Positions 8,560 to 16,637 of a DNA stretch of 41,665 nucleotides are shown here, in pieces. The position numbers and the translations under genes were made by a program. The first letter of the stretch is position 1, and every line of letters starts with the position of its first letter. The notes under the pieces were generated by a model that was given only the letters and a program-made list of their open reading frames with translations, had not been told where the DNA came from and did not search any database. Origin of the DNA: Planctomycetaceae bacterium (lineage in GTDB: Bacteria > Planctomycetota > UBA8742 > UBA2392 > JABWBM01); contig JABWBM010000003.1 of assembly GCA_013360495.1 (NCBI GenBank), positions 1 to 41,665 on the forward strand, read 5' to 3'.

Positions 8560-9366
8560 TTATTGCACGGGCGAGGGCAGGATTTCGCCTGAGCGGGCGC
8601 GGCTGTCATAGTCGAGAGCCGGGGTTTCGAGAGCTTTGATCTGCTCCTCTTGCTCTGTGCGCTTGCGTTCCAGTTCCTTGCGGATGCGCTCGAGCGAGGG
8701 TTGGGGATCGATGCCAGCTGTTTGCTCAACCCGGCGTTTGTTGCGCTCGATCAGCCGCTGGTTGCGTTCGAGGCGTTCCACTTCGCGCAGGATAGTGTCG
8801 CGTTCGGTCTCGAACGCCTGCTGTTCCTTCTTGATGCTTTCAAGTTCCTTTTCCAGCGAAGCCACCTGCTTCTGCGCGGCCACCAGTTCCGCGTTCAGAT
8901 TCGAGTGCTGGGTAAGATATGTATCGCGCGTGCGGATGGCGCGGTCACGGAGCTTGCGTGCCTCGTCAAGGCCATAGACCGTGCCGCGGAAGGTGACGAT
9001 TCCCTCTACTCCGGCCTGTTCGATCAATGCGTCAAGCTCGGCGATATCCTTGGCGCAGAGCGCGATCACCGCGTCTTTGTGTTCCAGCTCGCGTTCAATG
9101 TACGACGCTTGGGTCTGCGCTTCCTTCAGCGTCGAGCGGACGTCGGCGATGCGTTTCGGATAGCTTTCCGCGAGGCTTTCAAGCTCGTCCTGCACATTTG
9201 CGCGCTCGCCGGTCAACTCATCGGCTTTTTGCTGGGCTGCCGTGCGCAACGATGTGGCGATGTTCTTCACCCGCTCGCGCCCGAGCACCAGCGTGGCGAG
9301 GAACACGACGAGCGCCGCGACGACGGCGATAACGACGACAGCTTTGATGATCTTGAAGAGAAACAT
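8560..9366 (-). CDS. Membrane-anchored coiled-coil protein of unknown function
   Basis: The 268-residue protein starts with one N-terminal membrane helix (residues about 4-29: [20 protein letters not shown]). From about residue 45 to 250 it is almost entirely Glu/Lys/Arg/Gln-rich heptad-like sequence, with [20 protein letters not shown] and [18 protein letters not shown] as examples. This predicts a long coiled coil. A short [21 protein letters not shown] segment interrupts it near residue 120. The architecture resembles anchored scaffold or chaperone-like proteins, but no named family is recognised. The start is firm: AGGAGGT lies 7 bp upstream of ATG 9366. It is divergent from the acyltransferase gene and ends at a clear terminator. 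Confidence 0.7.
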   Translation of the reverse strand: MFLFKIIKAVVVIAVVAALVVFLATLVLGRERVKNIATSLRTAAQQKADELTGERANVQDELESLAESYPKRIADVRSTLKEAQTQASYIERELEHKDAVIALCAKDIAELDALIEQAGVEGIVTFRGTVYGLDEARKLRDRAIRTRDTYLTQHSNLNAELVAAQKQVASLEKELESIKKEQQAFETERDTILREVERLERNQRLIERNKRRVEQTAGIDPQPSLERIRKELERKRTEQEEQIKALETPALDYDSRARSGEILPSPVQ

Positions 9367-9458
9367 GGCATAACCTCCTGCGACACGAACCAGATGACTA
9401 TGGATTCTTGTGCCGTTATTCGCTGTTTTCCCGCGGAAATTTCAGCCGGGAAGGATTT

Positions 9459-9487
9459 TTGGAAAACGCGCAACTTCTTGATATGGT
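9459..9487 (+). promoter_or_regulatory. Promoter placing the transcript start at the acyltransferase start codon
   Basis: TTGGAA (9459-9464), a 17-bp spacer, and an extended -10 TGATATGGT (9479-9487). The hexamer ends 7 bp before ATG 9495, so the mRNA would begin at or next to the AUG (leaderless). No SD precedes that ATG. Confidence 0.45.
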
Positions 9488-9494
9488 GGCGCTT

Positions 9495-10061
9495 ATGGCT
9501 GAACCTATGATCCATCAAAGCGCGATTGTCGATGCGGGAGCGGTGATCGGGGCAGGCGCGCGCGTCTGGCACTTTGCCCATGTGATGCCCGGCGCGAGCA
9601 TCGGCGCAGGCACGATCGTCGGCCAGAACTGCTACATCGACCGCGACGTAAACATCGGCGCGCGTTGCAAAATCCAGAATAATGTATCGGTTTATGCCGG
9701 TGTGACACTCGAAGACGAGGTTTTCTGCGGGCCGTCGATGGTGTTTACAAACGTCATCAACCCGCGCGCCTTCATCGAGCGTAAAAGCGAATTCAAGCCA
9801 ACGCTTGTCAAGCGAGGCGCGACTATCGGCGCCAACGCCACCATCGTGTGCGGCGTGACCATCGGGCAGTACGCCATGATCGGCGCGGGCGCGGTCGTGA
9901 CGTGCGACGTGCCGGACTATGCGTTGATGCTCGGCGTTCCCGCGCGCAGGGCGGCGTGGGTCTCGCGGGCTGGCCATACTCTGCCAAGCAGTCTCGTTTG
10001 CCCGCAGACGGGCGAGCGCTATCGCATCGAGGCGGGGTTGCTGGTGTTCGCGGGAAAGTAA
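9495..10061 (+). CDS. Left-handed beta-helix (hexapeptide) acyltransferase, WbpD/WlbB-like
   Basis: The protein has 188 residues, the usual size for UDP-2-acetamido-3-amino-glucuronate N-acetyltransferases (WbpD/WlbB). Hexapeptide repeats start at once ([44 protein letters not shown]), followed by [22 protein letters not shown] and [20 protein letters not shown]. The HFAH segment, the NVINPRA loop and the final [14 protein letters not shown] are characteristic of this subgroup. The inferred role is cytosolic acetylation of an amino-sugar nucleotide for surface polysaccharide. Usual partners (WbpA, WbpB, WbpE) are absent here, so the exact substrate is uncertain. ATG 9495 fits the promoter and the family better than ATG 9483. 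Confidence 0.82.
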   Translation: MAEPMIHQSAIVDAGAVIGAGARVWHFAHVMPGASIGAGTIVGQNCYIDRDVNIGARCKIQNNVSVYAGVTLEDEVFCGPSMVFTNVINPRAFIERKSEFKPTLVKRGATIGANATIVCGVTIGQYAMIGAGAVVTCDVPDYALMLGVPARRAAWVSRAGHTLPSSLVCPQTGERYRIEAGLLVFAGK

Positions 10062-10142
10062 GGGCGTGCAATCGGTCTTTTCCCGTGGTAGGCTTCGCGT
10101 ATTCTTATAGAGGGGAACGAAGAACAGGTCACGGAGCGTGCC

Positions 10143-10697
10143 ATGTTCGACGAAAGCGAAATCCGTTTTTTGACCCGCGCGGTCGAGCTTCGCCTGCTCA
10201 CGCCGAACCAGCGCCAGCGTTTGTTCGGCTTTCAGGGCCAGCTTCCGCCGGGAATGAAGGTCACCACCCTGTCCGTCGAGTCCGGGCTGATGGTGCAGGA
10301 GGAAGTGGCGCAAGTGCTCGCATCCCTCGCGTCAGGGATCGCATCGCCCGCGGGTCCTCAAGCCGTCACCGCGAACGGCATTTCCCAAGTGCTCGAAGAG
10401 GACGACCGGAACCCGGCGAAAGCGATCGCGGGCGCCATCCGCTCGGTGATGCACGGTGGAGAGCCCCCGCTCGATTCATCGTACAACACTATGCGCGAAA
10501 ATCGCGACGCTGCCGTGACGATGCAAAAATTCCCCCTGCCCGGGCAAGGGGGCATGGAGCAAGAGATGGCCACGGCCGCCGGAATGCAAGCGCCCCAGCC
10601 GGAACCGGCCATCGTTATTCCTGAAAGCCCGCTCAAGCAATTCGCCATGTCCGCGAGCGAGATCGATAGTCTGCTCAACGAGCCGGGTCAGGCATGA
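10143..10697 (+). CDS. Unknown protein co-translated with the M50 protease
   Basis: This 184-residue protein matches no family I recognise. The first 75 residues look folded: an acidic helix (ESEIRFLTRAVELRLLTPNQ) and a segment VTTLSVESGLMVQEEVAQVL, roughly a small helical domain. The remainder is rich in Gly, Ala, Pro and Gln and is probably disordered, ending in a helix-like MSASEIDSLL. There is no signal peptide or membrane helix. ACGGAG lies 7 bp upstream of ATG 10143. Its stop overlaps the next start as ATGA at 10694-10697, so it is probably coupled to the M50 protease and may be its regulator or substrate (inference from position only). A 21-bp near-palindrome lies inside the gene. Confidence 0.6.
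   Translation: MFDESEIRFLTRAVELRLLTPNQRQRLFGFQGQLPPGMKVTTLSVESGLMVQEEVAQVLASLASGIASPAGPQAVTANGISQVLEEDDRNPAKAIAGAIRSVMHGGEPPLDSSYNTMRENRDAAVTMQKFPLPGQGGMEQEMATAAGMQAPQPEPAIVIPESPLKQFAMSASEIDSLLNEPGQA
10532..10552. repeat. Strong near-palindrome inside a coding region
   Basis: CCCCC, GCCCGGGC and GGGGG are arranged symmetrically with one or two unpaired bases on each side of the centre, giving a very stable hairpin within the disordered part of the 184-residue protein. It encodes PLPGQGG. It could be an in-frame repeat insertion like the one in rlmN, but no second copy is seen here. Confidence 0.35.
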
Positions 10698-11485
10698 CCG
10701 CTCCGGGAGAAAACGCCTACCTTCCCGGTTTCTTTTCGCGAACGATTCCGCTCGCTACGTTGTTCGGGATCAAGCTACGGATCAGCATCAGCATTCTGGC
10801 GCTGTTTGCGGCGCTTGCCATCCACGCTGCCTATACGTCATTCAGCGCCGGGCGAGGTGGAATCTTCGAGCATATGGCGTTGCTGCTCCTGGTGCTGGCG
10901 CTCTTCGTCTGTATGTTTCTCCATGAACTCGGCCACGCGCTCTTGGCGGCGCTCCGGGGTTTTAGGCCGCACATGATCGCGCTGTCCTTCGTCGGTATGA
11001 CAAGTTTCGAAAGGAAAGACGCGCGCCCCGCGGACGAGTGGCTGATCGCCATGGGCGGACCGCTCGTCAACCTCCTGCTCGGCGCGGGGATTCTTTCATT
11101 CGTTCACGCGCCCGATTCGGGTCATGTGATCGATGGATGGTATGTCCCTACGCATACGACACCGGTTGGTCTGGCATGGTGGATCGGCGCCGCCAACCTC
11201 GCCATTGCCGTGTTCAACATGCTTCCGCTTTTCCCGCTCGATGGCAGCCGCGTGGCGCTCGGCATGTTGTCTGGAATGTTCGCGCGCCGGCAAGCGATGC
11301 GCGCCGTGCTCATCTGGAGCATCGTGTGCGGGGCGGGCATCGTGATCGCCGTGGCGGGCATGCTCTTCACAGGTGGGTTCGAAGCCAACGCGCTGCACAT
11401 CGTATTGCTCGTGCTTGCGTGGGTGACGATGTCGGCGAGCGTGCGGGCCTTCGCCGCGATGCGCGTAGATGGCCATTCCGCGTAA
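10694..11485 (+). CDS. M50-family (site-2-type) intramembrane zinc metalloprotease
   Basis: The 263-residue multi-pass protein has the HExxH zinc motif at H77, E78, H81 inside a membrane helix (MFLHELGHALLAAL). The third ligand motif is NMLPLFPLDGSRVA, with D183 in the expected LDG. About five or six hydrophobic helices are visible, and a GGPLVNLLLG loop also fits the family. Such enzymes cleave membrane-spanning helices, often to release regulators from anti-sigma-type anchors; the substrate here is unknown. There is no PDZ domain, so it is closer to compact SpoIVFB-like members than to RseP. The start overlaps the upstream stop (ATGA), indicating translational coupling. Confidence 0.85.
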   Translation: MTAPGENAYLPGFFSRTIPLATLFGIKLRISISILALFAALAIHAAYTSFSAGRGGIFEHMALLLLVLALFVCMFLHELGHALLAALRGFRPHMIALSFVGMTSFERKDARPADEWLIAMGGPLVNLLLGAGILSFVHAPDSGHVIDGWYVPTHTTPVGLAWWIGAANLAIAVFNMLPLFPLDGSRVALGMLSGMFARRQAMRAVLIWSIVCGAGIVIAVAGMLFTGGFEANALHIVLLVLAWVTMSASVRAFAAMRVDGHSA

Positions 11486-11487
11486 AA

Positions 11488-12246
11488 TTAACCGAAATAG
11501 GCGAGGCGGATGCCTTCAAGCGTCAATGCCGGCACGACCTCGTCAACCATGCCTATGCCGGAGGCGAGATATTCGCCGTCGCCGCCGGTGACGTAGATTT
11601 TTGGACGGGCGGGGAAGTTCGCCGACAGTTCCTGAATGATGTTCCGCGCAAGTCCGATGTATCCGTAGTACACGCCAGAGTTGATGGCGCTCTCCGTATC
11701 GCGGCCGATAGGATCGGGTTTCCCTTGCGGCTTGACGAGCGGTAGCAACGCCGTGTTATCGCTCAGGGCGCGCATGGCGAGACCGATGCCCGGCGTGATC
11801 ACGCCGCCGAGGTAGTCGCCCCTGTTGTCGACGACGTCAAAGGTAAGCGCGGTGCCGAAGTCGAGCACGATGGCCGCCCCTTTCGCGCGACGAAACGCCG
11901 CGAGCGCGTTGACGAGCCTGTCCATGCCGACCTGTTCGGGCTTTAACGCGCGATTGCCGATGGGGACGGGGCGGTCCAATCCGAGGATACAAGGTTTTTT
12001 CCCGAGCAGCCTTTCGCACAGGCGCACGGCGCGTTCGGCGCCTTTCGGGTTGACTGAGGCAATGGCCGCCTCGCACTTCGCGATCCCCTCGATGCGCGAA
12101 AGCTCCGTGCTGGCGAGGTCGGCTATTTCGGAGCCCTCGCCGCGGGTGCTTGGAATGTTGAGGAGTTTTGTGAGGTTCGTCCCCGCCATGACGCCGATGG
12201 TGACGTTGGTGTTTCCCACGTCGATGGCGAGGAAATCAGGCGTCAT
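11488..12246 (-). CDS. coaX: Type III pantothenate kinase
   Basis: The first step of coenzyme A synthesis: phosphorylates pantothenate with ATP. At 252 residues it has the normal CoaX length. The ASKHA-fold phosphate loop AIDVGNTNVTIGV (D9) is at the N-terminus. LDFGTALTFDVV and GGVITPGIGLAM follow, then YVTGGDGEYLASG near the end. CoaX is cytosolic and usually needs a monovalent cation. The gene overlaps the 3' end of the kinase-like gene by 11 bp and lies last in the minus-strand run MATE, fliD, kinase-like, coaX. It ends 2 bp from the convergent M50 gene, with no hairpin terminator visible. Confidence 0.92.
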   Translation of the reverse strand: MTPDFLAIDVGNTNVTIGVMAGTNLTKLLNIPSTRGEGSEIADLASTELSRIEGIAKCEAAIASVNPKGAERAVRLCERLLGKKPCILGLDRPVPIGNRALKPEQVGMDRLVNALAAFRRAKGAAIVLDFGTALTFDVVDNRGDYLGGVITPGIGLAMRALSDNTALLPLVKPQGKPDPIGRDTESAINSGVYYGYIGLARNIIQELSANFPARPKIYVTGGDGEYLASGIGMVDEVVPALTLEGIRLAYFG

Positions 12247-13432
12247 GGTTTTGCTGCAATCGTTTGATGTGGTGCAGGATTTTTTCCTGTGGTATCACCG
12301 GCTCCTCCCCCGACGCCGCCGCCTTGCGGGCGCGGGCGAGATCGGCTGTCTGGCCAACCAGCTCCGCGCGTTTCATCGGCATGCGCACCCGGAAAGTGAC
12401 GCCACGCGTTTCGTTCGCCGCGACGGCGATGGAGCCGCCCATGCGCGCGACGATCTCGCGCGCGACAGCGAGGCCGAGGCCGAGGTGGTCGGGCTTGGTG
12501 GTGAAGAAGGGTTTGAAGATGTAGGGCATCACGTCGGAGTTGATGCCGCTTCCCCGGTCGATGATCTCAATTACGCCGCGCTCGCCGCGAAAGTCCGAAA
12601 TCGCGCGCACGGTAATCTTCGCCCCTGTGCCTGACGCTTCCGCTGCGTTGATCAAGACGTTGACGAGTGCCGACGTGAGCAATTCCATATCGAAGGCGCA
12701 AGGCACGCCGCCCTCTTCAATGTCGAATTCGACGGTAAGGCCGAGGCGCTCGAAGATATCATGTGTGCGTTCTACGGCGCGGCGCACGGCGTCGGCGAGT
12801 TGCGCTTCTTGTTGGACTTCGAAGCGCATGGCGCCGGCGAGCATGTCGAGCGCCGCGAGATCCCCCGATGCCGCGCGGAGAGCCGCCTCGAACTCGCGCG
12901 CTTCCCGCGTCTGCCGCAGTCCTTGAGGAAGTTTTGCGAGCAGGAAGCTTCCGTTGTCGACGATCTTTTTGAGTTCGACGCGCCACGCGGCGCTTGCGGC
13001 GCCAAGAACCTCTGCCACGCTGCCCGCTGTGCTGAGTGTTTCAAGCTGCGCGACGCGCGCGCGAAGCTCCTTGATCTCGCTGCCCGCGCCGGCCAATCGC
13101 CTGCGTTTCCAGCCTGAGAGAAAGCGCTGGGCCACGATTGCGCCAATAGCAACCCAGCCAGCGAGCGGGACCATTTGAAACGCCACCCGCATTCCCTCGT
13201 GATGGGCGGGACTGACGATGAAAAGCAACGCCGTCAGCAGAGCAGTCGCGACAGCGGCGCCGATTAAACCGAATATGATAGCGACGGCGGCAAGAACGGC
13301 GCATTCAATCGCGCCGAGAACCAGCGGGGAATCGATGAACTCAAGTTCGCGTTGTGCGACAAGAACGAGCGCGATGGCAACCGCCAGAAACGGCGCGAAT
13401 ATGCCAAGGAGTTCCGGAAGGGGGCGTTTCAT
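12236..13432 (-). CDS. Membrane histidine-kinase-like protein lacking the canonical phospho-acceptor His
   Basis: The 398-residue protein has three or four N-terminal membrane helices (about 7-26, 36-73, 85-103), then a short coiled coil (115-135), a DHp-like region and a clear HATPase_c domain. The ATP-site boxes are intact: N box LLTSALVNVLINAAEA (251-265), G1 DRGSGI (292-297), F box FKPFF (306-310) and G2 GLGLA (318-322). Where family members have (A)HELxNPL, this protein reads SAAWRVELKKIV (147-158) with no His. It may bind ATP as a pseudokinase, act like an anti-sigma-type Ser kinase, or phosphorylate elsewhere. No response regulator is adjacent. The start has no strong SD. Confidence 0.78.
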   Translation of the reverse strand: MKRPLPELLGIFAPFLAVAIALVLVAQRELEFIDSPLVLGAIECAVLAAVAIIFGLIGAAVATALLTALLFIVSPAHHEGMRVAFQMVPLAGWVAIGAIVAQRFLSGWKRRRLAGAGSEIKELRARVAQLETLSTAGSVAEVLGAASAAWRVELKKIVDNGSFLLAKLPQGLRQTREAREFEAALRAASGDLAALDMLAGAMRFEVQQEAQLADAVRRAVERTHDIFERLGLTVEFDIEEGGVPCAFDMELLTSALVNVLINAAEASGTGAKITVRAISDFRGERGVIEIIDRGSGINSDVMPYIFKPFFTTKPDHLGLGLAVAREIVARMGGSIAVAANETRGVTFRVRMPMKRAELVGQTADLARARKAAASGEEPVIPQEKILHHIKRLQQNHDA

Positions 13433-13477
13433 TGAAAGGGAGTTTGCCTCAAAAACGAGCCGCGGTCTACGCCGCGT

Positions 13478-16400
13478 TTATTTTTCGTTGTTCTTCGCGG
13501 AGGACTCGGCCTGTTGTTGGAGCACAGTGTTCATTTGTTGCGACTCGGCGAGTGTGGCTTCCATGGCGGCGAATTGCCTTTCGAGGCGTTCTCGCTCTCG
13601 TTCGATGCGTTCGTTGATCGTCTCGATCTGTTCGTTCAGACGTTTGATACGTTCGTCGATATTCTCGGTGGCCTGATCGATCAAGCCTTCGGATTCGATG
13701 TATTCCTGCGCTAGATTGTCGATCCGACGCGCGACGCCCAATTCCGTGTTGAGTGAGATTTTCTTTGTCTCGAGGAAATCCACGCCGGATTGGGCGATGG
13801 TTGAGGTCAAGCCAAGCGAAAGCGCTGTTCCCGAATTGTTTTCGTCGCGAATGCTGAACGTTCCGGTGGTCGGTACCGTGTTGTCGGTGAAGATCAGGCG
13901 CCTGCCGTCGGCGGAAATTTCTGCCGTGATGCGCGCGTCGGCGTTGATCGCGTCGAGCAATTCGTCGAGTGTTGTATAACTCGAAACGTCGATCAGCAGA
14001 TCCGCCGAAGCGTCAGCGAAGGTGATGCGCAAGTCGGCGCCACTGTCCGACGCCTTGATGCCATCGCCGTTATTCCAGTTCTTGAATTTTGTGTCGGGTG
14101 TGATCTTGCCGCTGTTGGCGAAGATATCCTGTACTTCCTGCGAGCGGTTTTCGAGCGCTTCCAGCAGGATTTCGTTATCGATGGTCAATCGTCCGTCGTT
14201 GTCAATTTCAATGCCGATGGACGCAAGCGTCGAAGCGCCGAGAGGCAAGCCTTCTACGAGATCGATATAAGCCCGGATCAAGCTGAACTCGAGACCGCGT
14301 AGCGTATTGTCTCCGAGCAGTGGACCGCCTTCGAGGGTTTCGATATTGAAGTCGGTCAGCTCGTCGATCCGGTCCTTCATAGCGTTGAAGGTGTCCACCA
14401 ATTCGTTGACGTCGTTCGAAACGGCTTCAAGGTCGCGTGTGACGGTCACGTTGATGGGCTCGTCGGACACGCCGAGCAGGTCGAGCGTCACTCCTTCGAG
14501 CACCTTCTTAAACGTATTGGTGATGCTGCGGACAACAACAGGGTCGGCGCTGCCGGTGGAATTACCGTAGAGCATGATCGAGTCAGAGGCAACCGACGTC
14601 TGATCAAATCGGAAGGAGTCGATGTCCGTACGCACGTTGATGTCGTTGCGCACGCCTGGTTCGGTGGCGGTGAGCGAGAGACGGTAAGGATTGGCGCCTG
14701 ACCCGTCATCCACGATCGACGCGATCACATCCACTTCGAGCGCCTTGATCTTCTCGACGATTTTGTTGAGCGAATCGCCGGCGTCGACCGCGATGTCATA
14801 CTCGAGCCTGCGGTCGATGGTGGCGGCAAAATCGAAGGTGCCGCGCAGCCCGAGCGCTTTGGCGAATTTTCCGGCTGAATCGCGGAATGTCAACGGACTG
14901 GTGCCGCCGCTCGAATCGACGATACGCAAGCCGTCTCCGTATGGGCCGATGCTGACGGACAACGTTGGCAGCGTATTGAGCGCGTCGATAACGTCGCCAA
15001 CTGTCTCCGCAAGCGAGATGTCGATGCGCTGTTGCGATCCATCGGCCAGTGTGACATCTATGGATCCGGTCTGCGGCCCGAAGTCGAAGCCGAATTCTGT
15101 CAGTTTGCGGTTGCCGTGGAAGTGCTTGAAGTTCAGATTGCCCGCGTCGGCCAGACCGTCGGCGTGAACGCCAGCGAGGCCCATGGCGGCCGCGAGCGTC
15201 CCCACGGTATCGGTGATCGTCAAGGAGCCTGCGCCACCCGCCTTGTCGACGATCTCAATGCCCGTACCGGCCTTGTCGATGCGAGCAAGCACGTTCGCAG
15301 CGGGGCCGATAGGGTTATTGATCTGATCGAGGATTTCGTAAATGTCTTCCCGGCCGCTGAAACTCACGGTGGTGATGCCACCCATGGAGTCGGTGATATC
15401 GAAGGAGGATGCCGCCGCGAGTGTTCCGGGAAGTCCGGTTCCACTCACGCCGGCCAACGAACTGGTCAGAACCGAGTTAAGCGACGCGATCACCGGACGC
15501 CCGAGAAAGTCTCCGCCGCCCATATTGAGCAGCATGGCGCTGTCGATGCCAAGCGAGTCCATGGTCGCGGACAGGCCCGAGACAGTGATCGACGCGGGCA
15601 TGCCTGCATCGCTGAGCTTGATGCTCGTTCCGCTGAGCGATGCGGTGACGGTGCCAGCCTGGGCGTTGATCAGCGTGACGACGTCTCCCATGGTCTTGGC
15701 GTCAGTCAGGTCAACGTTGATGGCGGCGCCCGAGCCGGTAATGGTGAGGATGCCGAGCGTCGACATGCCGTCGCCGACGCCGCGCCCGTCGTTGAGCGAC
15801 GCGAGCGAAGTCTGAACGCCTATGCTGTTGATGCGCGTGCCAACGATCACGCCCATGGCGTTCGTGCCTTCGATCCCAAGGCTGGTGGCCGTCGAACCGA
15901 AGCCGACGTTCTCGACCTTGATCGTTCCGGCGCCACTGGCGTTTTCGATGACCAGACCCTGACCGAGAAGGCCTGAGCCGATCATGTCGTTGACGCGCGC
16001 CTCGACTTGAACTGTGCCGTTGCTATTGATCTTGTCGATCACGTCGTCGATGGTCACGACGTTGGTGAGGTCGATCACCGTGGACGTTCCGGTATCGTCA
16101 GTAATGCGGATCTTGCCGCGGTCGATGCCGGTCGAGCCATTGAGCGCGTCGAGGTCCGTGGGGCGGTACAGGCGGGCATTGCCGATTTCAACCGTCATCG
16201 TGCCCGGGGTGTTCGTCACTTTCGCCGAGGCAGTATTGAAAAATCCGTTAGACACATACTGAGATACGGACGCGAGCGAATGGGCGAAGAAGGAGAACGT
16301 TCCTTCCAGGCTGGTCGTCGTGCCTGTGGCCAGCAGTTTCGAGGCGTTCGAGCTCTGGATAATTGACGCGTTGAACGCCGTGCCGTTATGGAGGCGACGC

Positions 16401-16585
16401 GCGATTTCCTGCATGTTCGCAAGGGACGACTGGACGGCGAGGTAGCCTTCCTTCTTGTCGTCTTCCTTGTTGATGCGTTCTTGAACAGAATCAATGGCCT
16501 GCTGGCGCGCGGCGAGAATCGCCTGGATCAGAGCCTCGGAGTCGAGGCCTGACGCATTCCCAAGGATGCCCGAAATGCCAGCCAT
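13478..16585 (-). CDS. fliD: Flagellar hook-associated protein 2 (filament cap), unusually large
   Basis: FliD caps the flagellar filament and guides flagellin assembly outside the cell. The N-terminus (GISGILGNASGLDSEALIQA, then QERINKEDDKKEGYLAVQSS) is the FliD_N domain. The C-terminus has the long helix (IDERIKRLNEQIETINERIE, then RQFAAMEATLAESQQMN) of FliD_C. At 1,035 residues it is about twice the length of enterobacterial FliD. The excess is a series of flagellin-hook IN-type modules: TIDDVIDKIN, TMGDVVTLIN, DIYEILDQIN, TVGDVIDALN, SLNKIVEKIK and TLDELLDAIN. No other flagellar gene is in the window, so it lies outside the usual cluster. TAGGAT (minus strand, 16599-16594) ends 8 bp before the ATG. 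Confidence 0.9.
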   Translation of the reverse strand: MAGISGILGNASGLDSEALIQAILAARQQAIDSVQERINKEDDKKEGYLAVQSSLANMQEIARRLHNGTAFNASIIQSSNASKLLATGTTTSLEGTFSFFAHSLASVSQYVSNGFFNTASAKVTNTPGTMTVEIGNARLYRPTDLDALNGSTGIDRGKIRITDDTGTSTVIDLTNVVTIDDVIDKINSNGTVQVEARVNDMIGSGLLGQGLVIENASGAGTIKVENVGFGSTATSLGIEGTNAMGVIVGTRINSIGVQTSLASLNDGRGVGDGMSTLGILTITGSGAAINVDLTDAKTMGDVVTLINAQAGTVTASLSGTSIKLSDAGMPASITVSGLSATMDSLGIDSAMLLNMGGGDFLGRPVIASLNSVLTSSLAGVSGTGLPGTLAAASSFDITDSMGGITTVSFSGREDIYEILDQINNPIGPAANVLARIDKAGTGIEIVDKAGGAGSLTITDTVGTLAAAMGLAGVHADGLADAGNLNFKHFHGNRKLTEFGFDFGPQTGSIDVTLADGSQQRIDISLAETVGDVIDALNTLPTLSVSIGPYGDGLRIVDSSGGTSPLTFRDSAGKFAKALGLRGTFDFAATIDRRLEYDIAVDAGDSLNKIVEKIKALEVDVIASIVDDGSGANPYRLSLTATEPGVRNDINVRTDIDSFRFDQTSVASDSIMLYGNSTGSADPVVVRSITNTFKKVLEGVTLDLLGVSDEPINVTVTRDLEAVSNDVNELVDTFNAMKDRIDELTDFNIETLEGGPLLGDNTLRGLEFSLIRAYIDLVEGLPLGASTLASIGIEIDNDGRLTIDNEILLEALENRSQEVQDIFANSGKITPDTKFKNWNNGDGIKASDSGADLRITFADASADLLIDVSSYTTLDELLDAINADARITAEISADGRRLIFTDNTVPTTGTFSIRDENNSGTALSLGLTSTIAQSGVDFLETKKISLNTELGVARRIDNLAQEYIESEGLIDQATENIDERIKRLNEQIETINERIERERERLERQFAAMEATLAESQQMNTVLQQQAESSAKNNEK

Positions 16586-16637
16586 GCTTGCCTATCCTAG
16601 CTTTCGTATGGGAAGAAATTTCTCCCCACAACGAAGC

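Noticed and set aside
9267-10313. 348-codon minus-strand open frame
   Set aside because: It spans a divergent promoter region and the antisense of a hexapeptide acyltransferase; the translation is His/Arg/Asp-rich with no recognisable fold.
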